NCBI GenBank assembly: GCA_013397455.1
Contig: VYZB01000334.1
Location: forward strand, 1 to 64,000
Reading direction: 5' to 3'
DNA: 64,000 bases
DNA from: Crotophaga sulcirostris
Taxonomy: Eukaryota; Chordata; Aves; Cuculiformes; Crotophagidae
Part shown: positions 38,601-50,849 of the stretch, one piece after another
Position numbering within the stretch: position 1 is the stretch's first letter
Layout: the number at the start of each line of letters is the position of its first letter
Made by a program: the position numbers and the translations under genes
The notes under the pieces: generated by a model
Database searches by the model: none
The model's input: only the letters and a program-made list of their open reading frames with translations
Told to the model about the DNA's origin: nothing

Positions 38601-40350
38601 ATTAGATGCATGCTGATTTTGTTTGGTTTTTCTTTCCGTTTGCTTGTTCCTGAACCTTGAGGGAGGCTGAAAGGAAGGGGGACTGCTGCATAACCTCTTC
38701 TGGTTTTTTCCAGGATCTACAGCACTTATCTTTGTAGTCCCTATTAACAAATCAAGATTACAAAACTTCACCGTTTAAGCTAACTAGCAAATGCTACAGC
38801 TAAGTAATGTAAAAGGATTTAGGTTCTGCCTTTTCTCCCCTCCCCCTGCCCCTCTCCATCCCCTCACCTCCAAGTCACTTTTATCACAACTAGTTTTTAA
38901 ATGCATTTAGGAAAGGCTACTACTCGATAGCTTATATTTTCCAGAAAAACAAAACAAAACAAATATTTAAGATCTGCAAATAAAATTAAATCAAACTATG
39001 ACATCTACTGCTATTTGTTTAATGAGAAGTTCTTAATTTGGTATATCATCATATTATGACCACTACTTGAACTAAGGAAGTAGTGCCTTTTTTTCTGTTC
39101 GCAATTGGTGGGGAAATAAACTACCAAAAAGAAATTGAGACCTTCCAAAATACAAAAAGACAAAAGCACTTGCATTATTAGGCTAATACATACTGCTACT
39201 AAATTTCATTTTTAGAATATCTTTTTTTCATAGGATTATGCAAATAAGATATTGGTGCACTTTTCTGATCCAACAAAACCTGTCAATCAATCCTAAGGGT
39301 TTTTTTATTACAATAACTCACTTCAGCTATTGTGAAAGACAGAACTTTTATAAACATGTTCAGTTTTTTTTCATAACTCACTGATAGTGGACAAAGACCT
39401 GTAATAACTGCTGTTAGGCTAATATTTGCTTAAGCTTGGTACATTCATTTTTACAACAATAACAATCTTTTCAGTTATAACCATACTTCCTATTCATCCT
39501 ACAGGAACAAATCATCACCATTTTGTGAGAGATTTCTCTTAATGTCAGAATGTTGGCAATATATTTCTCCTGTTTTTTTATTTGTTTTACAATCCAGCTT
39601 TCCTTTGTGAATATTTTCCTTTCAAAGCCCACACAGTGCCTGGGATTTCAGTGGAGGGAAGGGTGTTTGACCACAGTTACGTGACCAGTTGTGAAAGGCA
39701 AATTCTGTTTTCTGATTTACGGCAAAATCCTGCAAAAGCAGCCTTCTGTCACAATGGAGAGGAATTACCTTTGTACTTAGCACCAAAGCCACAATGGCTC
39801 GTGAGAATTATAAAGAGAACATCATGATGCTGACGGAACAGCAACTGAAAGATCAACTTACATTAAGAATGACATAGCTATCAGGTGTCAGCCCCACTAT
39901 GCAGACAAGTTTAACTGTACTGCGTCATATGTGAAATTTGATAACAACATACGTACAAATTTAACTCAATACTGAACAGTACCATAGAACAGAGAAATCA
40001 CTGTGCATGTTTTTGTGTATTTTTCTAAAATCCTATAGAAGATTTAATTACTATGTAAAAACTAACACTGACTAAATATAGAATAAAAGCCAGATACTAT
40101 TAACACTACAAAACCAAAATTTTAAACTATGTTTTAGTAAGAACAAAATTTAAACTGGAAATTGAATGTTAATCCACAGACAGAAAAATAATTGATTAAA
40201 TCATATCTAACACACAACTAACACAGTAATTGCTTCCACTACTTTTCCATTGCAAGAGCAGTACGGACAGCACTGGTCCTAAACAAGCAGACAAAATAGA
40301 ACCATATCTAAGAAGAATTTTAATTTCTGTCTATGAAAAATAAGCATACT
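38601..40350. other. 5' flank of PDE4D5, otherwise unique
   Basis: The stretch holds the C-rich tract described separately and AT-rich DNA. No exon is visible. If longer PDE4D isoforms start further right, this is also intron of those. Confidence 0.5.
38837..38863 (-). promoter_or_regulatory. Potential G-quadruplex tract upstream of PDE4D5
   Basis: The plus strand is a C-rich pyrimidine tract; the minus (coding) strand has four runs of four or five G separated by loops of 7, 2 and 1 bases. This satisfies the usual G3+N1-7 rule. It lies about 660 bases upstream of the PDE4D5 start codon. A role in transcription is inference only. Confidence 0.5.
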
Positions 40351-41307
40351 GGTCTGTGTTGGGACCAGCACTGTTTAATATCTTTATCAATGACATAGAC
40401 AGGGAGTTTGAGTGCACCCTCAGGAAGTCTGCAGATGACACCAAGCTGAGTGGTGCAGTTGACACACCTGAGGCAAGGGATGCCATCCAGAGGGACCTGG
40501 ACAAGCTTGAGAAGTAGGCCCCTGTGAACCTCAGGAGATCTAACAAGGCCAAATGCAAGGTCCTGCACCTGGGTCAGTGCAACCCCTGGTATCAATACAG
40601 ACCGGGGGATGAAGGGACTGAGAGCAGGCCTGCCAAGAAGGACCTGGGGGTACTGGTGGATGAAAAGCCGGACATGAGTCAGTAATGAGCGCTTACAGTC
40701 CACAAAGCAAACTGTATCCTAGGCTGCATTAAAAGAAGCATGGCCAGGAGGTCGAGGGAGGTGATTCTGCCCCTCTACTCTGCATTGTTGAGACTCCATC
40801 TGGAGTACTGCATCCAGCTCTGGAGCCCTCAGCACAGGAAAGACCTGTTGGAACAAGTCCATAGGAGGGCCACAAAAAGGATCAGAGGGATGGAACACCT
40901 CTCCTGTGAATAAAGGCTGAGAGCTGGGGTTGTTCAGTCTGGAGAAGAGAAGGCGGGGAGATCTTATTGCAGCCTTTCAGTACTTAAAGGGGGCAGGGAC
41001 AGACAGTTTAGCAGGGCCTGTAGAGACAGGACAAGGGGTAATGATTTTAAAACTAAAGGAGAGTACATTTTGGCTAGATATAAGGAAGAAGTTTTTTACA
41101 ATGATGGTGGTGAAACACTGTAACAGCTTTCCCAGTGAAGTGGTAGAAGGTCCATCCAAGGTCAGGCTGTGAGAGGCTCTTAGCAACCTGACCTAGTTGA
41201 AGACGTCCCTGCTTATTGCCAGGGTCAGGGGAAGGCAGTCGTGGAAGATACGGACTAGATGACCTTTAAAGGTTTCTTCTAATGCACGCTATTCTATGAA
41301 TCTATGT
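40351..41307 (+). mobile_element. CR1 LINE, plus strand, reverse-transcriptase remnant with 3' end
   Basis: The fragment starts within the reverse-transcriptase palm. Plus-strand frames give [30 protein letters not shown] (ADD catalytic pair kept, the usual Phe/Tyr before it replaced by Ser), [79 protein letters not shown] and SEVVEGPSKVRL. It ends GATGACCTTTAAAGG and ATTCTATGAATCTATG. Several stops and frame changes show it is inactive. It lies about 2.2 kb upstream of the PDE4D5 start codon and antisense to the gene. Confidence 0.95.
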
Positions 41308-42571
41308 CATATCTCTATTAGTCTATTTTTTTTCGTATTTATTAAAAAACACTAGCAATTCCATCTGAGTCCAATCATTTCTTTCAAACAATGCAGTCTG
41401 TATAATGAGAGTTATACTCTTTTGTGCTATGAAATACTGCCATCTGACGTGTATTCCAAAGCATGACCTTCAGATAGATGCAGTTGCTTTCTAAAACTAG
41501 ACAAACTGATCCGTTGGAGATCAATGAATCAATGACGTTGATAAGGCCATTAAAATTTATTACAGTGGGCCTGAGATCATGCACTGAATTACACTACATT
41601 ATAAAGATAAGTATGGAAAAGTAAAGTATTAGTCCACAGATCAGCAGTTTTATTACACTTGTTCTTAAGAACCTTAGAACTAAATCAATAAGGACCATTA
41701 CCTTGACATCCTTCATTACAGATATTGAGTGGTTTTGCCACATATTCAAAGAGGCAATGTGTAATGTGTATAGAACAGCAGGATAAGGCCTTTTAACGAG
41801 AAGAGTGAACTTATAATAAAATAGCACTATTTGCATGAATGGCTAATTAAAATGATTTTTCTTACTTCATTAACAGTTTAAATTTCTGAATGTTGATGTT
41901 CCCCAGATACTTTGACATATTCCTGCCTATTCCTTGTCATTGGAAAAAAAAAAAAAAGTCTGGGAATAATAAATGAGATCCTGACTAAATCAGACACTCA
42001 GAGCCATGAAAGTCATGGACCAATAATTTTAATTACTATAAATAATCAATGATTTAAGAATCTGTTGAGCTATCCTATGTAGTGTCTAGAACACATATGT
42101 ATTAAGAAAACTGTCAAGTATGCTCATGAAGTTAAATGACAGACTTTGAACTAGTTTTATTATGGACTGGAAACATGAACAGCCTTCACTGTAACAAAAA
42201 GCAGAGGTGTAACTTCCGTCAATATCAAAAAACCACTATGTGAGTTGGACAAAATCCTTATCTTGCAGTCAAAACTGGGGAAAAAACAAGGCAGAAAAAG
42301 AGCAGTACCATGAAGTAGCCTACCCAAGTGCTAGAATAAAGCTCTGAAAGAAAACCATCCCATAAAGAAAAAAAAGATTATTTACACTTTCCCTAGATAC
42401 ACATTAAAAAGAGACAGTACAATTATTTTTTCCCGTAAAGATTCTTATTAATTAAGGAACAGTCCTACTTGACTATGTTTTAATAAAGACATATCAAATT
42501 TTCCTACAAAGTTCACTACAATTACTGTTAAAATGGGAAAACATTGTCAGCTACTCCTTTGAAAAACTTCT
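41308..42571. other. Unique AT-rich DNA
   Basis: No gene or clear repeat is visible apart from a run of A at 41943-41956. Confidence 0.55.
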
Positions 42572-43116
42572 TGCACTTGTTTTGGCAGGGGTAAAGTCAA
42601 TTTTCATCACAGCAGTTTTGTATTTGTGCTGGAAACAGTGTTGATAATACAGGGATGTTTTAGTCAGCACTGAGCAGTGCTTACTCAGCGTCAAGGCATT
42701 TTCTGCTTCTTATACCACTCCACCAGTAAGATGGGGGTGCACAAGAAGCTGGGACGGGACACAGCTGGGACAGCTGATGCAAACTGACCACAGAGATACT
42801 CGACAACATACGATGTTATGCTCAGCATATAAAGGCAGGGAAATGTTCAAAGTTATGGGGTTTGCCTTCCTAAGTAACCGTTACATATGATGGAGCCCTG
42901 GTTTCCTGGACTTGGCTGAACATCTGCCTGTTGATGAGAAGGAGTGAAAGAATTCCTTGTTTTGCTTTGCTTGTGTGTGTGGCTTTTGCTTTGCCTATTA
43001 AACTGTCTTTATCTCAACACATGGGTTTTCTCACTTTTATTCCTTCAATTCTCCCTCTCAGCTCACCAGGGGTGAGTGAGCGATCAGCTGTGTGAGGCTG
43101 GAGTTAAACCACGGCA
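42572..43116 (+). mobile_element. Solo LTR of an avian ERVL-like retrovirus
   Basis: A 545-bp LTR in plus orientation begins TGCACTTGTTTTGG and ends AAACCACGGCA. It is flanked by CTTCT on both sides (42567-42571 and 43117-43121), a 5-bp target duplication. Diagnostic segments are GGTGCACAAGAAGCTGGGA; the promoter-like CTCAGCATATAAAGGCAGGG; GATGGAGCCCTGGTTTCCTG; TTGCTTTGCCTATTAAACTG just before TCTTTATCTCAACAC; and GGGTGAGTGAGCGATCAGC. These match a well-known abundant LTR family of bird genomes as I recall it. The family name (ERVL class) is from memory. No internal retroviral sequence flanks it, so it is a solo LTR. Confidence 0.88.
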
Positions 43117-43121
43117 CTTCT

Positions 43122-44052
43122 TCAGGTAAAAATCACAGTACGTGTTTTCACACACAATAAGAAAAGAAAACAGAGGGTACAATTCCAAATATTGCTGTAG
43201 GGGTTTTAATCCGTATTACAAAAAAAAGTATTCTTAAGTGTATTTACATGAGTTAATTTTCTGGGATCTTCTACAGTCCTGCTAATGAAATTAATCACTG
43301 AAAGTGGTCTGTGAAATTCCATCAGAAAAGATACTTCCTGCTTCTTTCAAAAGAAGAACATTTGACAGCTGATACATATCACATTTTGAAAGGTAATACT
43401 GATAGTGCTTTAAGTATGTCCTGAGTGCATTTGATTCACTTTCTGAAGTGTCAGTAACTTCTGTTCTTTTCCAGTGACCAATTAAAGATACTGAAAAATT
43501 AAATTTAAGCATTCAATTCTTGTACTTTTAATAAACTGTCTTATGAAATATGTATCTTATGATAATAACAATATGATAAATGTACTTAGATATTACAGGT
43601 TTAAAGTGCTTACATTTCTGTTAATCATGAAGACTAGGAAGAGCTATAGCACACAGAAAAAAATAAGCTAATAAATTCTGCGGGTAATACTGTGTAAGAT
43701 TAAACATGAATTTGAGCTTACATAAAAGAGACTAAACAAGGATTAGAAAGTAATTTCTATGTTACAACTACCTTGAACACAGAGCATGATAAAGTTGCTT
43801 TAATATTACAACTATAATCAGCCTAAATAAAATATTATGTGATAGTCACTACTTAAGGTTACCTTTAAAATTATTTTTCTTATTAGAGCACAAGTGCAGT
43901 AACTCACAAGGAGAACGCTTTCACATAAAATATGAAGAGGAAAAGCTATTAAAATACCTTACTTGTAATCGAGTAGAGAATTCCAGACAAACAGGAATGC
44001 AAGTGAAAAAACAACTCTCCAATGTGTTGCTTCTTTGAAAGCCAGAAGATCC
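43122..44052. other. Unique AT-rich DNA
   Basis: No gene or clear repeat is visible. Confidence 0.5.
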
Positions 44053-44153
44053 GTATCACAGGATCATAGAAGAATTCAGGTTGGTAATGATCTCAGGTGA
44101 TCAAGTCCACCCTCCTGCTCATAGCAGGACCAGCTGTAAGGTTAGACCATGCT
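44053..44153 (-). mobile_element. CR1 LINE 3' end fragment, minus strand
   Basis: The plus strand reads TATCACAGGATCATAGAAGA, then a variant of the CR1 end (CAGGTTGGTAATGATCTCAG, GTGATCAAGTCCACCCTCCT, GCTCATAGCAGGACCAGCTG). This is the reverse complement of a CR1 3' UTR. It fades near 44153. Confidence 0.85.
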
Positions 44154-47100
44154 GAAGTACTAGAGCACCTGAGAATGGTGCAGAAGAAGTGGAGAGAAAA
44201 GAAGACAAAGTCAGAGATTGTTGTGAAGAATGGGTGCTATACCATGGTTTAATTTCCTGAAGCAGGTAACAAAATATTGAGGGTATAGTGTGACTGAGGG
44301 GAATTCTAAAGCTAGATAAGGTGGAAAATAAGAATCTTGGATGATACTATGATTCTTATTTGGAAAGGGAGGTTAATGCATGAATTGAGGAGCATAATAG
44401 TCAAGGAAGAAAATAAGGATAAAAAAAGAAATCAATAGATCGTAGGAAGTCTTAATAAGATAATATGTACCATCAGAGTTCACTGTATCATTTTATTATC
44501 AGCTGCTTGTCTCATTTGCAATAAGCTGATAACATATTTATGGATTTGCCAAGTGCAGGGTAGTGCTTATCAGACCATTTTCCTAAGTTATATGCATGGC
44601 CTGCTGGGGAGACCATAGGGACCATGGAACTGCGGAAGGCGACTAAAAAGAGGATTGGTTGCACTTAGCATAGAAATGGTAAGCATCCTCTAATAGACAA
44701 AGGTGTGGAAAGCATGTGCCATTTTAAATATTCCAAGGAAATTGCAGGCTTCTGTGTCTGCTGTGCATATATGATCTAAGTAAATTTTCAGTAATAGCTT
44801 AGGTACCTGAAATGACACTAAAATAATCAGGTCAACTTTCCAAATAACAGTCATCCCAACACATATTTAGAAGTAGATTTTCAGAAGGAGAACAAAATAA
44901 AGTAAGAATAGCTTGTGGCACACCCAAAGTTTGGTAGGGTATGTTTACCACCATCAACAAGGCTTACTGTCACTTAAAAATCAGGAGCACTTCTATTCTT
45001 GAGAAGTTCCCAATAAAAACATTTTAAATTAAAACAGCTCAGATTGACCTTGCAATTCAATAAAGCATGTTGTGTTTAGTCAATCATTTCTCTTATTATA
45101 TTTTTTGGAGTGTTTGGAAATAGTACCATGATTCTACAAAAATAAAGTACCATGCAGTCACTAGTTTCCCCAAATGAGCTGCTGGATTTTTATTCTCTTT
45201 TCTCTTCATGGCAGAAACAGTTAAGAGAACACTGCATATATGGCAATAAAAGAAAAAAAAATAGTTACAGCAGCTACGTGTTACAATATGGCCAGGGTTC
45301 ATTGTAAGAAAAAAGGCAAAGATTTTGTAATCCATGCACAAAGACTTCAGCAGTATTTTGTGTAAATGTCAGAGACAATAATTAGTTTTATACTTTCAAA
45401 ATAATTTGCCAAACAGAATATAGACCATAACAGAACTTCTAAAAAAAGCTCCAAAATTTAAGCAGATGGGTATAATGTGTTTCTGAAGAATAAATAGAAA
45501 ATAAAGACTGAAATTTTTGCAAGATTTTACAGTTCTTCCTATGATTCATGCTGCTACAGAGAATGAATTGAGGATATTTTGAGAATATAGTTTGTTTCTG
45601 GAATAAAACTCTATAAACTGAGCACTGTTGGGGGCCATTCACTATTGTTCCATAAATAGTACAGTAAATGGTCTGTCAAAAGACCTTCAGCTTAAAAACA
45701 TGCATTACCATGCATGCACATAAAAAAACAAAACCAAAGAAGTGAGGCAAGCAGTCATTTGTAGAGCACTGCACTTAGTATTTGGTTATAAATGATACCA
45801 TTATGTGAACACTGCATAGGATAGCCTGGAGATTTTCTTCTTATAAGATTAGATGTTCCTTAACTTAAAGGATTAAGAAAAACTACTTGTACAATCAATA
45901 GCTTCCATTAGAAAGGACTGCCAACATTATCTCATTTGACTACATACAGAAAATTATCAATATTTTTTTAAAAATGCCTTTATTATACCAACGGTTGAAA
46001 AAAAGGTCTCAGCCCGTGTGGCACATGTTAGAATATCTGACAGAAACTTCATAAACATGAAAGCCGCATTTCTTTAAAAATATGACATTTGATGTGGCAA
46101 GAAGCTTGGCATGCCAGGAAAAGACAGGCAGATATATCATTCCCCACACATACGCATTAACATAGAAGTGAACGACCTCATGCAACAAATAAGAATAAAC
46201 AGAAGAGCAATAACTTTAACTTAACAACTGTGTAAGAAAACATTTCCTGGGATAAGATTAAGGGAAATAAATGTACTTCTGCACAATTACATAAAAGAAT
46301 AGATAGGAACATTAGGCAGCATTCCTGCCACTGTAACATGTAAAGTATATGTTAACTATTAGTTAATCACATTTGAAGGACATAGCATACATGAGCAAAA
46401 AAAATGGTAAGCAGAAATTGCTTTGCAGAGCAGTCTCGAGGAGAGGGGAAGGGAGAGGGCAGTGTAGACGACAGGGCACAGCAAAGCTCCACCTCCCCAG
46501 TCTGTATTTAATATGGATATAGACTTCATTAAAAAATATAGCAGCTAGGCGAGTTGTGGTTGTAATCCTAGATTTCTTAGGGTTAGGCCTGTGACAGATA
46601 CTGTGCGAATTTTTGGAAAATCAATTAGCTTAATGAATAATTAGCATAATTTTGCCTGGTGATGTCAATGAATGCATGATGGCTTTGTGAAAATCTAAGG
46701 ATTATAAAGCATGACAAGTAATTGGCAAAAGCATATCAACATTCCAGATTCCCAGACTTCAGAGTTTACTTCTGAAGCTAGCAGGAGCAAAGCTCTTACC
46801 AAACTAGACTTAACACAGGCCCTTTCAAGCATAATGGTTAAGCTAGAGTATAATGTACACATAAACAACTACATTTCTGAGAGGTCAGAAACATGCACAG
46901 AAAGTTTACTTAATAAGGCATCTGGAACATCTGTTGTATTTCAAGTTATTTTGACCATGCATGAAAAGTTGGGAGGAATTCAAAGAAATATTTATAAAAT
47001 CAAGAGAGGTTACAAAATAGAAAAAAATAAGTCTAAAAGTCTACAATAAGGTTACATAACTCATTCTTTGTCTGGACATGAGCTACTACTTGATGGCAAA

Positions 47101-48667
47101 AAATAAGTACATCAAAAGAAAAATCATAGCTACTGAGAAAGCACTGAAACTACATGATGGTTCAGAGTTTGGAGATTTCTGCTTAGACTGTTGAACTTAT
47201 GAATGGTTCAATTTAAACTTGTTACTGTAAATTGGATTTAGAAGTTTCACGTCACTAAACTTTTGAGTGCATAACAAAAATACACCTTTTCAGGAATGCA
47301 TTCATACAATTCACTTGCAGTCATTTCCATATCTTTTCTATAGTTGTTGAAGAGGTCACATTACATATTTGCATTTTAACTGGAACTCAAACAATGCAAA
47401 GCATTTGCTTCTACAATGTTATTAAATATTGACAGTGTGCATTCCCAGTCCAGTGATAAGGCTCTCTGAATAAGTTTGGAAAAAAGTTCATTACCTGCAT
47501 GGAGAAACTTGAGATTAAAATACTATGAACATATCTCTCTTTTTCCTTTTATGGAGTTTCCCATAAATTATGATTTTCATAGATCTGTCTGGAACCAACA
47601 GTAGGTATTTGCCAGTTGTATAGTGTGTCTCTCTCCATCTGAAGAAGTAGGACTTAAGTGGTTTCAGACTACCTTTTGTGGATGTAAATGGAAATTAAAT
47701 TCTACCCTGAAAAATTCTACCCTGAGGTCTTAGATATTATTTTCTTCTTTTTCTACAGAAAAAAACCTCTTCAAAATTCCTTGCTAATTTTCATTGAATA
47801 TGGTTTACAAACTTTCTGCATAAAAAAGATGTGGATTTGTGTAAGGAATTTCATTCATCCTAGTATTTGCCTGGAGCTTTGCAGAAGTTTTCCTTTAACT
47901 TTTGCAAGGAATAAACTAGTAACCAGAAACTGAAGCGCAGTGCAAGCTAGAAAAAGGTAACATACAAGTAATGCTGTGAAAGAAAATGGTAATAAAGTTA
48001 ATGTTTTCAGTGCATCTAGCAAGACACATCCCAAATAATTTACTGAAGTACATCCTATGGCATATATAATTACAGAGGAATAAAAATATTAATTATGAAA
48101 GTGAAGTATGGGTGCTCTGAGATACTCCAGAGTACTGCAACAATATTTAAATAAGAGGACCATATATAGTCTATCAGGTAAAGAAAATGAATGTATTTAG
48201 CAGACCTTCAAGATCCCCTCTTAGACTGCCCCAAACGAATATTTTATAGAGGTTTTATGTCTGAGACTACATCCACTGAATTCAAATAGAGACAGGAACA
48301 ATCTCTATAAGCAGGACAATGAAGCAGAAGAATAAATCATCAGTCCTCTGTCACCCACTATAGGAAAAATCCTAAACCAGAAACTGTTCTTATCTAATAC
48401 AGAATTATACGCATCTGTGCCACTAATTCATCACTTGTCTAAGAGACACTTCTATTTTCAGAGACGTCAATGTTTCAAACACTCTTGTTGGATACAACCG
48501 TAATGAAAATATCCCATTTTTCATGTATAAAGCTAAGAGCAAGAAAATTTTTCAGATCTTTATAGCATATGTTAAGCACTTGTACAACATTAAGACCCTC
48601 TGGATTACTGACTGAAACCAAACCAAACTAATCTGACATAAAAATTATGTGAAACATTTGAGTTGCA
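44154..48667. other. Unique AT-rich DNA with a possible conserved block near 46.4-46.7 kb
   Basis: No exon or known mobile element is visible. The block 46420-46710 stands out: a purine-rich, moderately GC-rich part is followed by a cluster of homeodomain-type AATTAG/TAAT motifs (see findings). A small tandem duplication (AAATTCTACCCTGA twice) lies at 47697-47725. Confidence 0.5.
47697..47725. repeat. Tandem duplication of a 14-15 base unit
   Basis: AAATTCTACCCTGA occurs at 47697-47710 and again at 47712-47725, one A apart. Confidence 0.85.
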
Positions 48668-48764
48668 GTGTCCCTCTCCACAGCAGGGGTGTTGGAACTG
48701 GATGATCTTTAAGGTCCCTTCCAACTCAAACCATTCTATGATTCTATGATTCTGTGATTCTATG
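48668..48764 (+). mobile_element. CR1 LINE 3' terminus with expanded octamer repeat
   Basis: The plus strand reads GTGTTGGAACTGGATGATCT, TTAAGGTCCCTTCCAACTCA, then AACCATTCTATGATTCTATG, ATTCTGTGATTCTATG. About four copies of the ATTCTATG-type unit are kept. Only the last ~100 bases of the element are present. Confidence 0.93.
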
Positions 48765-49315
48765 CAAAATCCAAAATTCCAAACTGAACTTTAAACTATC
48801 CTTTCTGTGCTTAGATAGGATATTCTAGTTTTAATGTTAAAAAAGAACATATATAAGAGCTCACTACAATAATGTTTATTCAGAAGTAGAACAGAAATTA
48901 AGGACTCCAGAGAGATTTTTATGCATTTGAATGTAATTCATGACATCTGTTAACTGAAAGAGATAATCCAAAGGCCAGATCATGAAGCATCTTAAGATTT
49001 TTTGTTTTATAATTCTGCTGTTTGTTGCTTGTTTTCACGATGTTTGTTTTTATTAGTAGATTTGAGATAATGAGGTAATGTTCTAAGATTAACATCAGAA
49101 ATAAATATTAAATTTACTTATACCTGGATTCGAAACCCAAAGGCAACAAAAAATAATCTTAAAAATGAGAGAAATTCTTCCTGACGTTATATTATTTTCA
49201 TTGACTAAGTTAGCGCAGCATAATGAGAGATAATTTAATTTTCTGCATCAGGAAGATTTACCTTTCCGAGTTTTATTATTCCTGTTGCTTGGAAAGAAAA
49301 CATTTAACAAGTGGC
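48765..49315. other. Unique AT-rich DNA
   Basis: No gene or repeat is visible. Confidence 0.5.
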
Positions 49316-49665
49316 AGGCATTTATAGCTTGCAGGGCCCTGGGCACCACTAATGGGCACTGTGCTCACTCTGTGCCTGAGCCCCATGTCAGTGTGCCCAC
49401 GCTGTGGCCAAATGCTGTCCCAATTGGATCCACTTCTGTTGTAGATAACTTTTCCTCCATCCCCCTTTCCTGCTCCTCCTGTGTGGACTCCCGGGACTTG
49501 ACTTGTTCCCTAACCTCATCTGGCGCTTCTGGCTGCTGTCTCCATTGCCAGCCCTGCTTGGGTGCTGCGGGACCACACCTTGCCAGCACCAAGGTAATCC
49601 TCTGCTCCTGGCACACATGAGCAGTCCCAGTCTTGCTGCTCCCTGACATGGTCACACCACTAACT
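49316..49665. other. GC-rich patch of unknown origin
   Basis: About 350 bases of clearly higher GC content sit in AT-rich DNA with sharp edges (TTTAACAAG before, CTAACTGTATC after). CpG is scarce, so it is not a CpG island. The minus strand has a 96-codon frame (49365-49655, Gln/Glu-rich in its middle) and an overlapping 76-codon frame, but neither shows a domain I recognise. It could be a fragment of a retroelement, a processed sequence or a diverged exon. I cannot tell which. Confidence 0.5.
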
Positions 49666-50849
49666 GTATCTATCTCAGCAAAATATGTTATTATATTACA
49701 CAGTCAAAAGCAAATATTTAAAGGATCTGTTTTGTACAAAACAATCAGTCAAAAAGAAATGCATGAAAATATCAGAATTGCATGCCTTCTGTGACTTTCA
49801 AGGTCACAAAATTGAAATTGTACTGCTCACAGAATACAGTAATATAGAAAAGTAAAAACAAACAAACAAACAAACAAAAAACCAAACCAAAAGAAACCAA
49901 AATCCATGCTTAATTTACCTTAACATAGTTATGCAGTGTATCTTTCCACTATAAAAATTATTCCAGGAAAAATCAGATAATGTTGTAGGACTATCAAAAG
50001 AAAATTTCTACTAGCCAAAAACTCTTTCCAAAAACTCCTTGATATTGAAGGCACCACGCCTGACGTATTCAGGTTAGAAGGGTACCTACAAACAGTGTAG
50101 GAGTTGCATTTGAGGATTCTTGCTGCCTGTCCTGATACAAAATCAAAGTAGTGGAAAACTACAGTCTGGAAGAAGGTACCTAAGGACAGCCCATTTTCTT
50201 TTTAGGAAGGTTGGATTAATTGTAAAAGTTTTAATGTGCCTCTAGAATAATCTGTAGAATGCATAATCTTCTCCACATACAAGTTTAAAAGTCCTTTAGC
50301 AGATAGGGACTGGGGTCCTCTTCCGGGAAGTAAAAGATCAAAACTGCCTCTCGACACAAGCATGTAAATACAAAACTGTATTTGGGATATTGGTTGCATA
50401 ATGAATTACTGTCATAAAAAGGAGCTCCCTTTCTTGCAATAAGAACTTCTGTAGATGTTTGGTGGAATGAAAGGAGGATTAATGGAGTCAGTGGATTTTT
50501 GTTACACCTGACTAAAAATTCTGATGTAGAAATGAAAAGTATCAGAAAAAATACAACTGTTCGGCCAAATCATCAAGGTACTTACATTCCTTCACTATCA
50601 CTGAGGCTCCAGCCTGTCTGTTCCTCTAGTGGCAGCAGTTTGCATTAGTGAAGAAGAAACTCACATCTCCTATGTAGGTCTTTTAATTTTTTTGTTAATA
50701 TGGTCATATGATAAGTCATTTTTTTCCAGGTGAGGTTGGCAGGATACAAGACAGCAGATCTGACAAATGCTGTCACCTCAACTAGTGATAGCACATGTCC
50801 AGAAATGAGTGTCATGAACCTACGGAGAGTTCTACAAACCAAGAAAATA
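49666..50849. other. Unique AT-rich DNA
   Basis: No gene is visible. An ACAA microsatellite at 49854-49880 is listed separately. Confidence 0.5.
49854..49880. repeat. ACAA microsatellite
   Basis: About six copies of AACA/ACAA are followed by A-rich low complexity (AACAAACAAACAAACAAA). Confidence 0.88.

Noticed and set aside
46711..47049. Plus-strand open frame of 112 codons, hydrophilic
   Set aside because: No domain, no splice context and no codon signal. A few frames of this length are expected by chance in 64 kb read in six frames.
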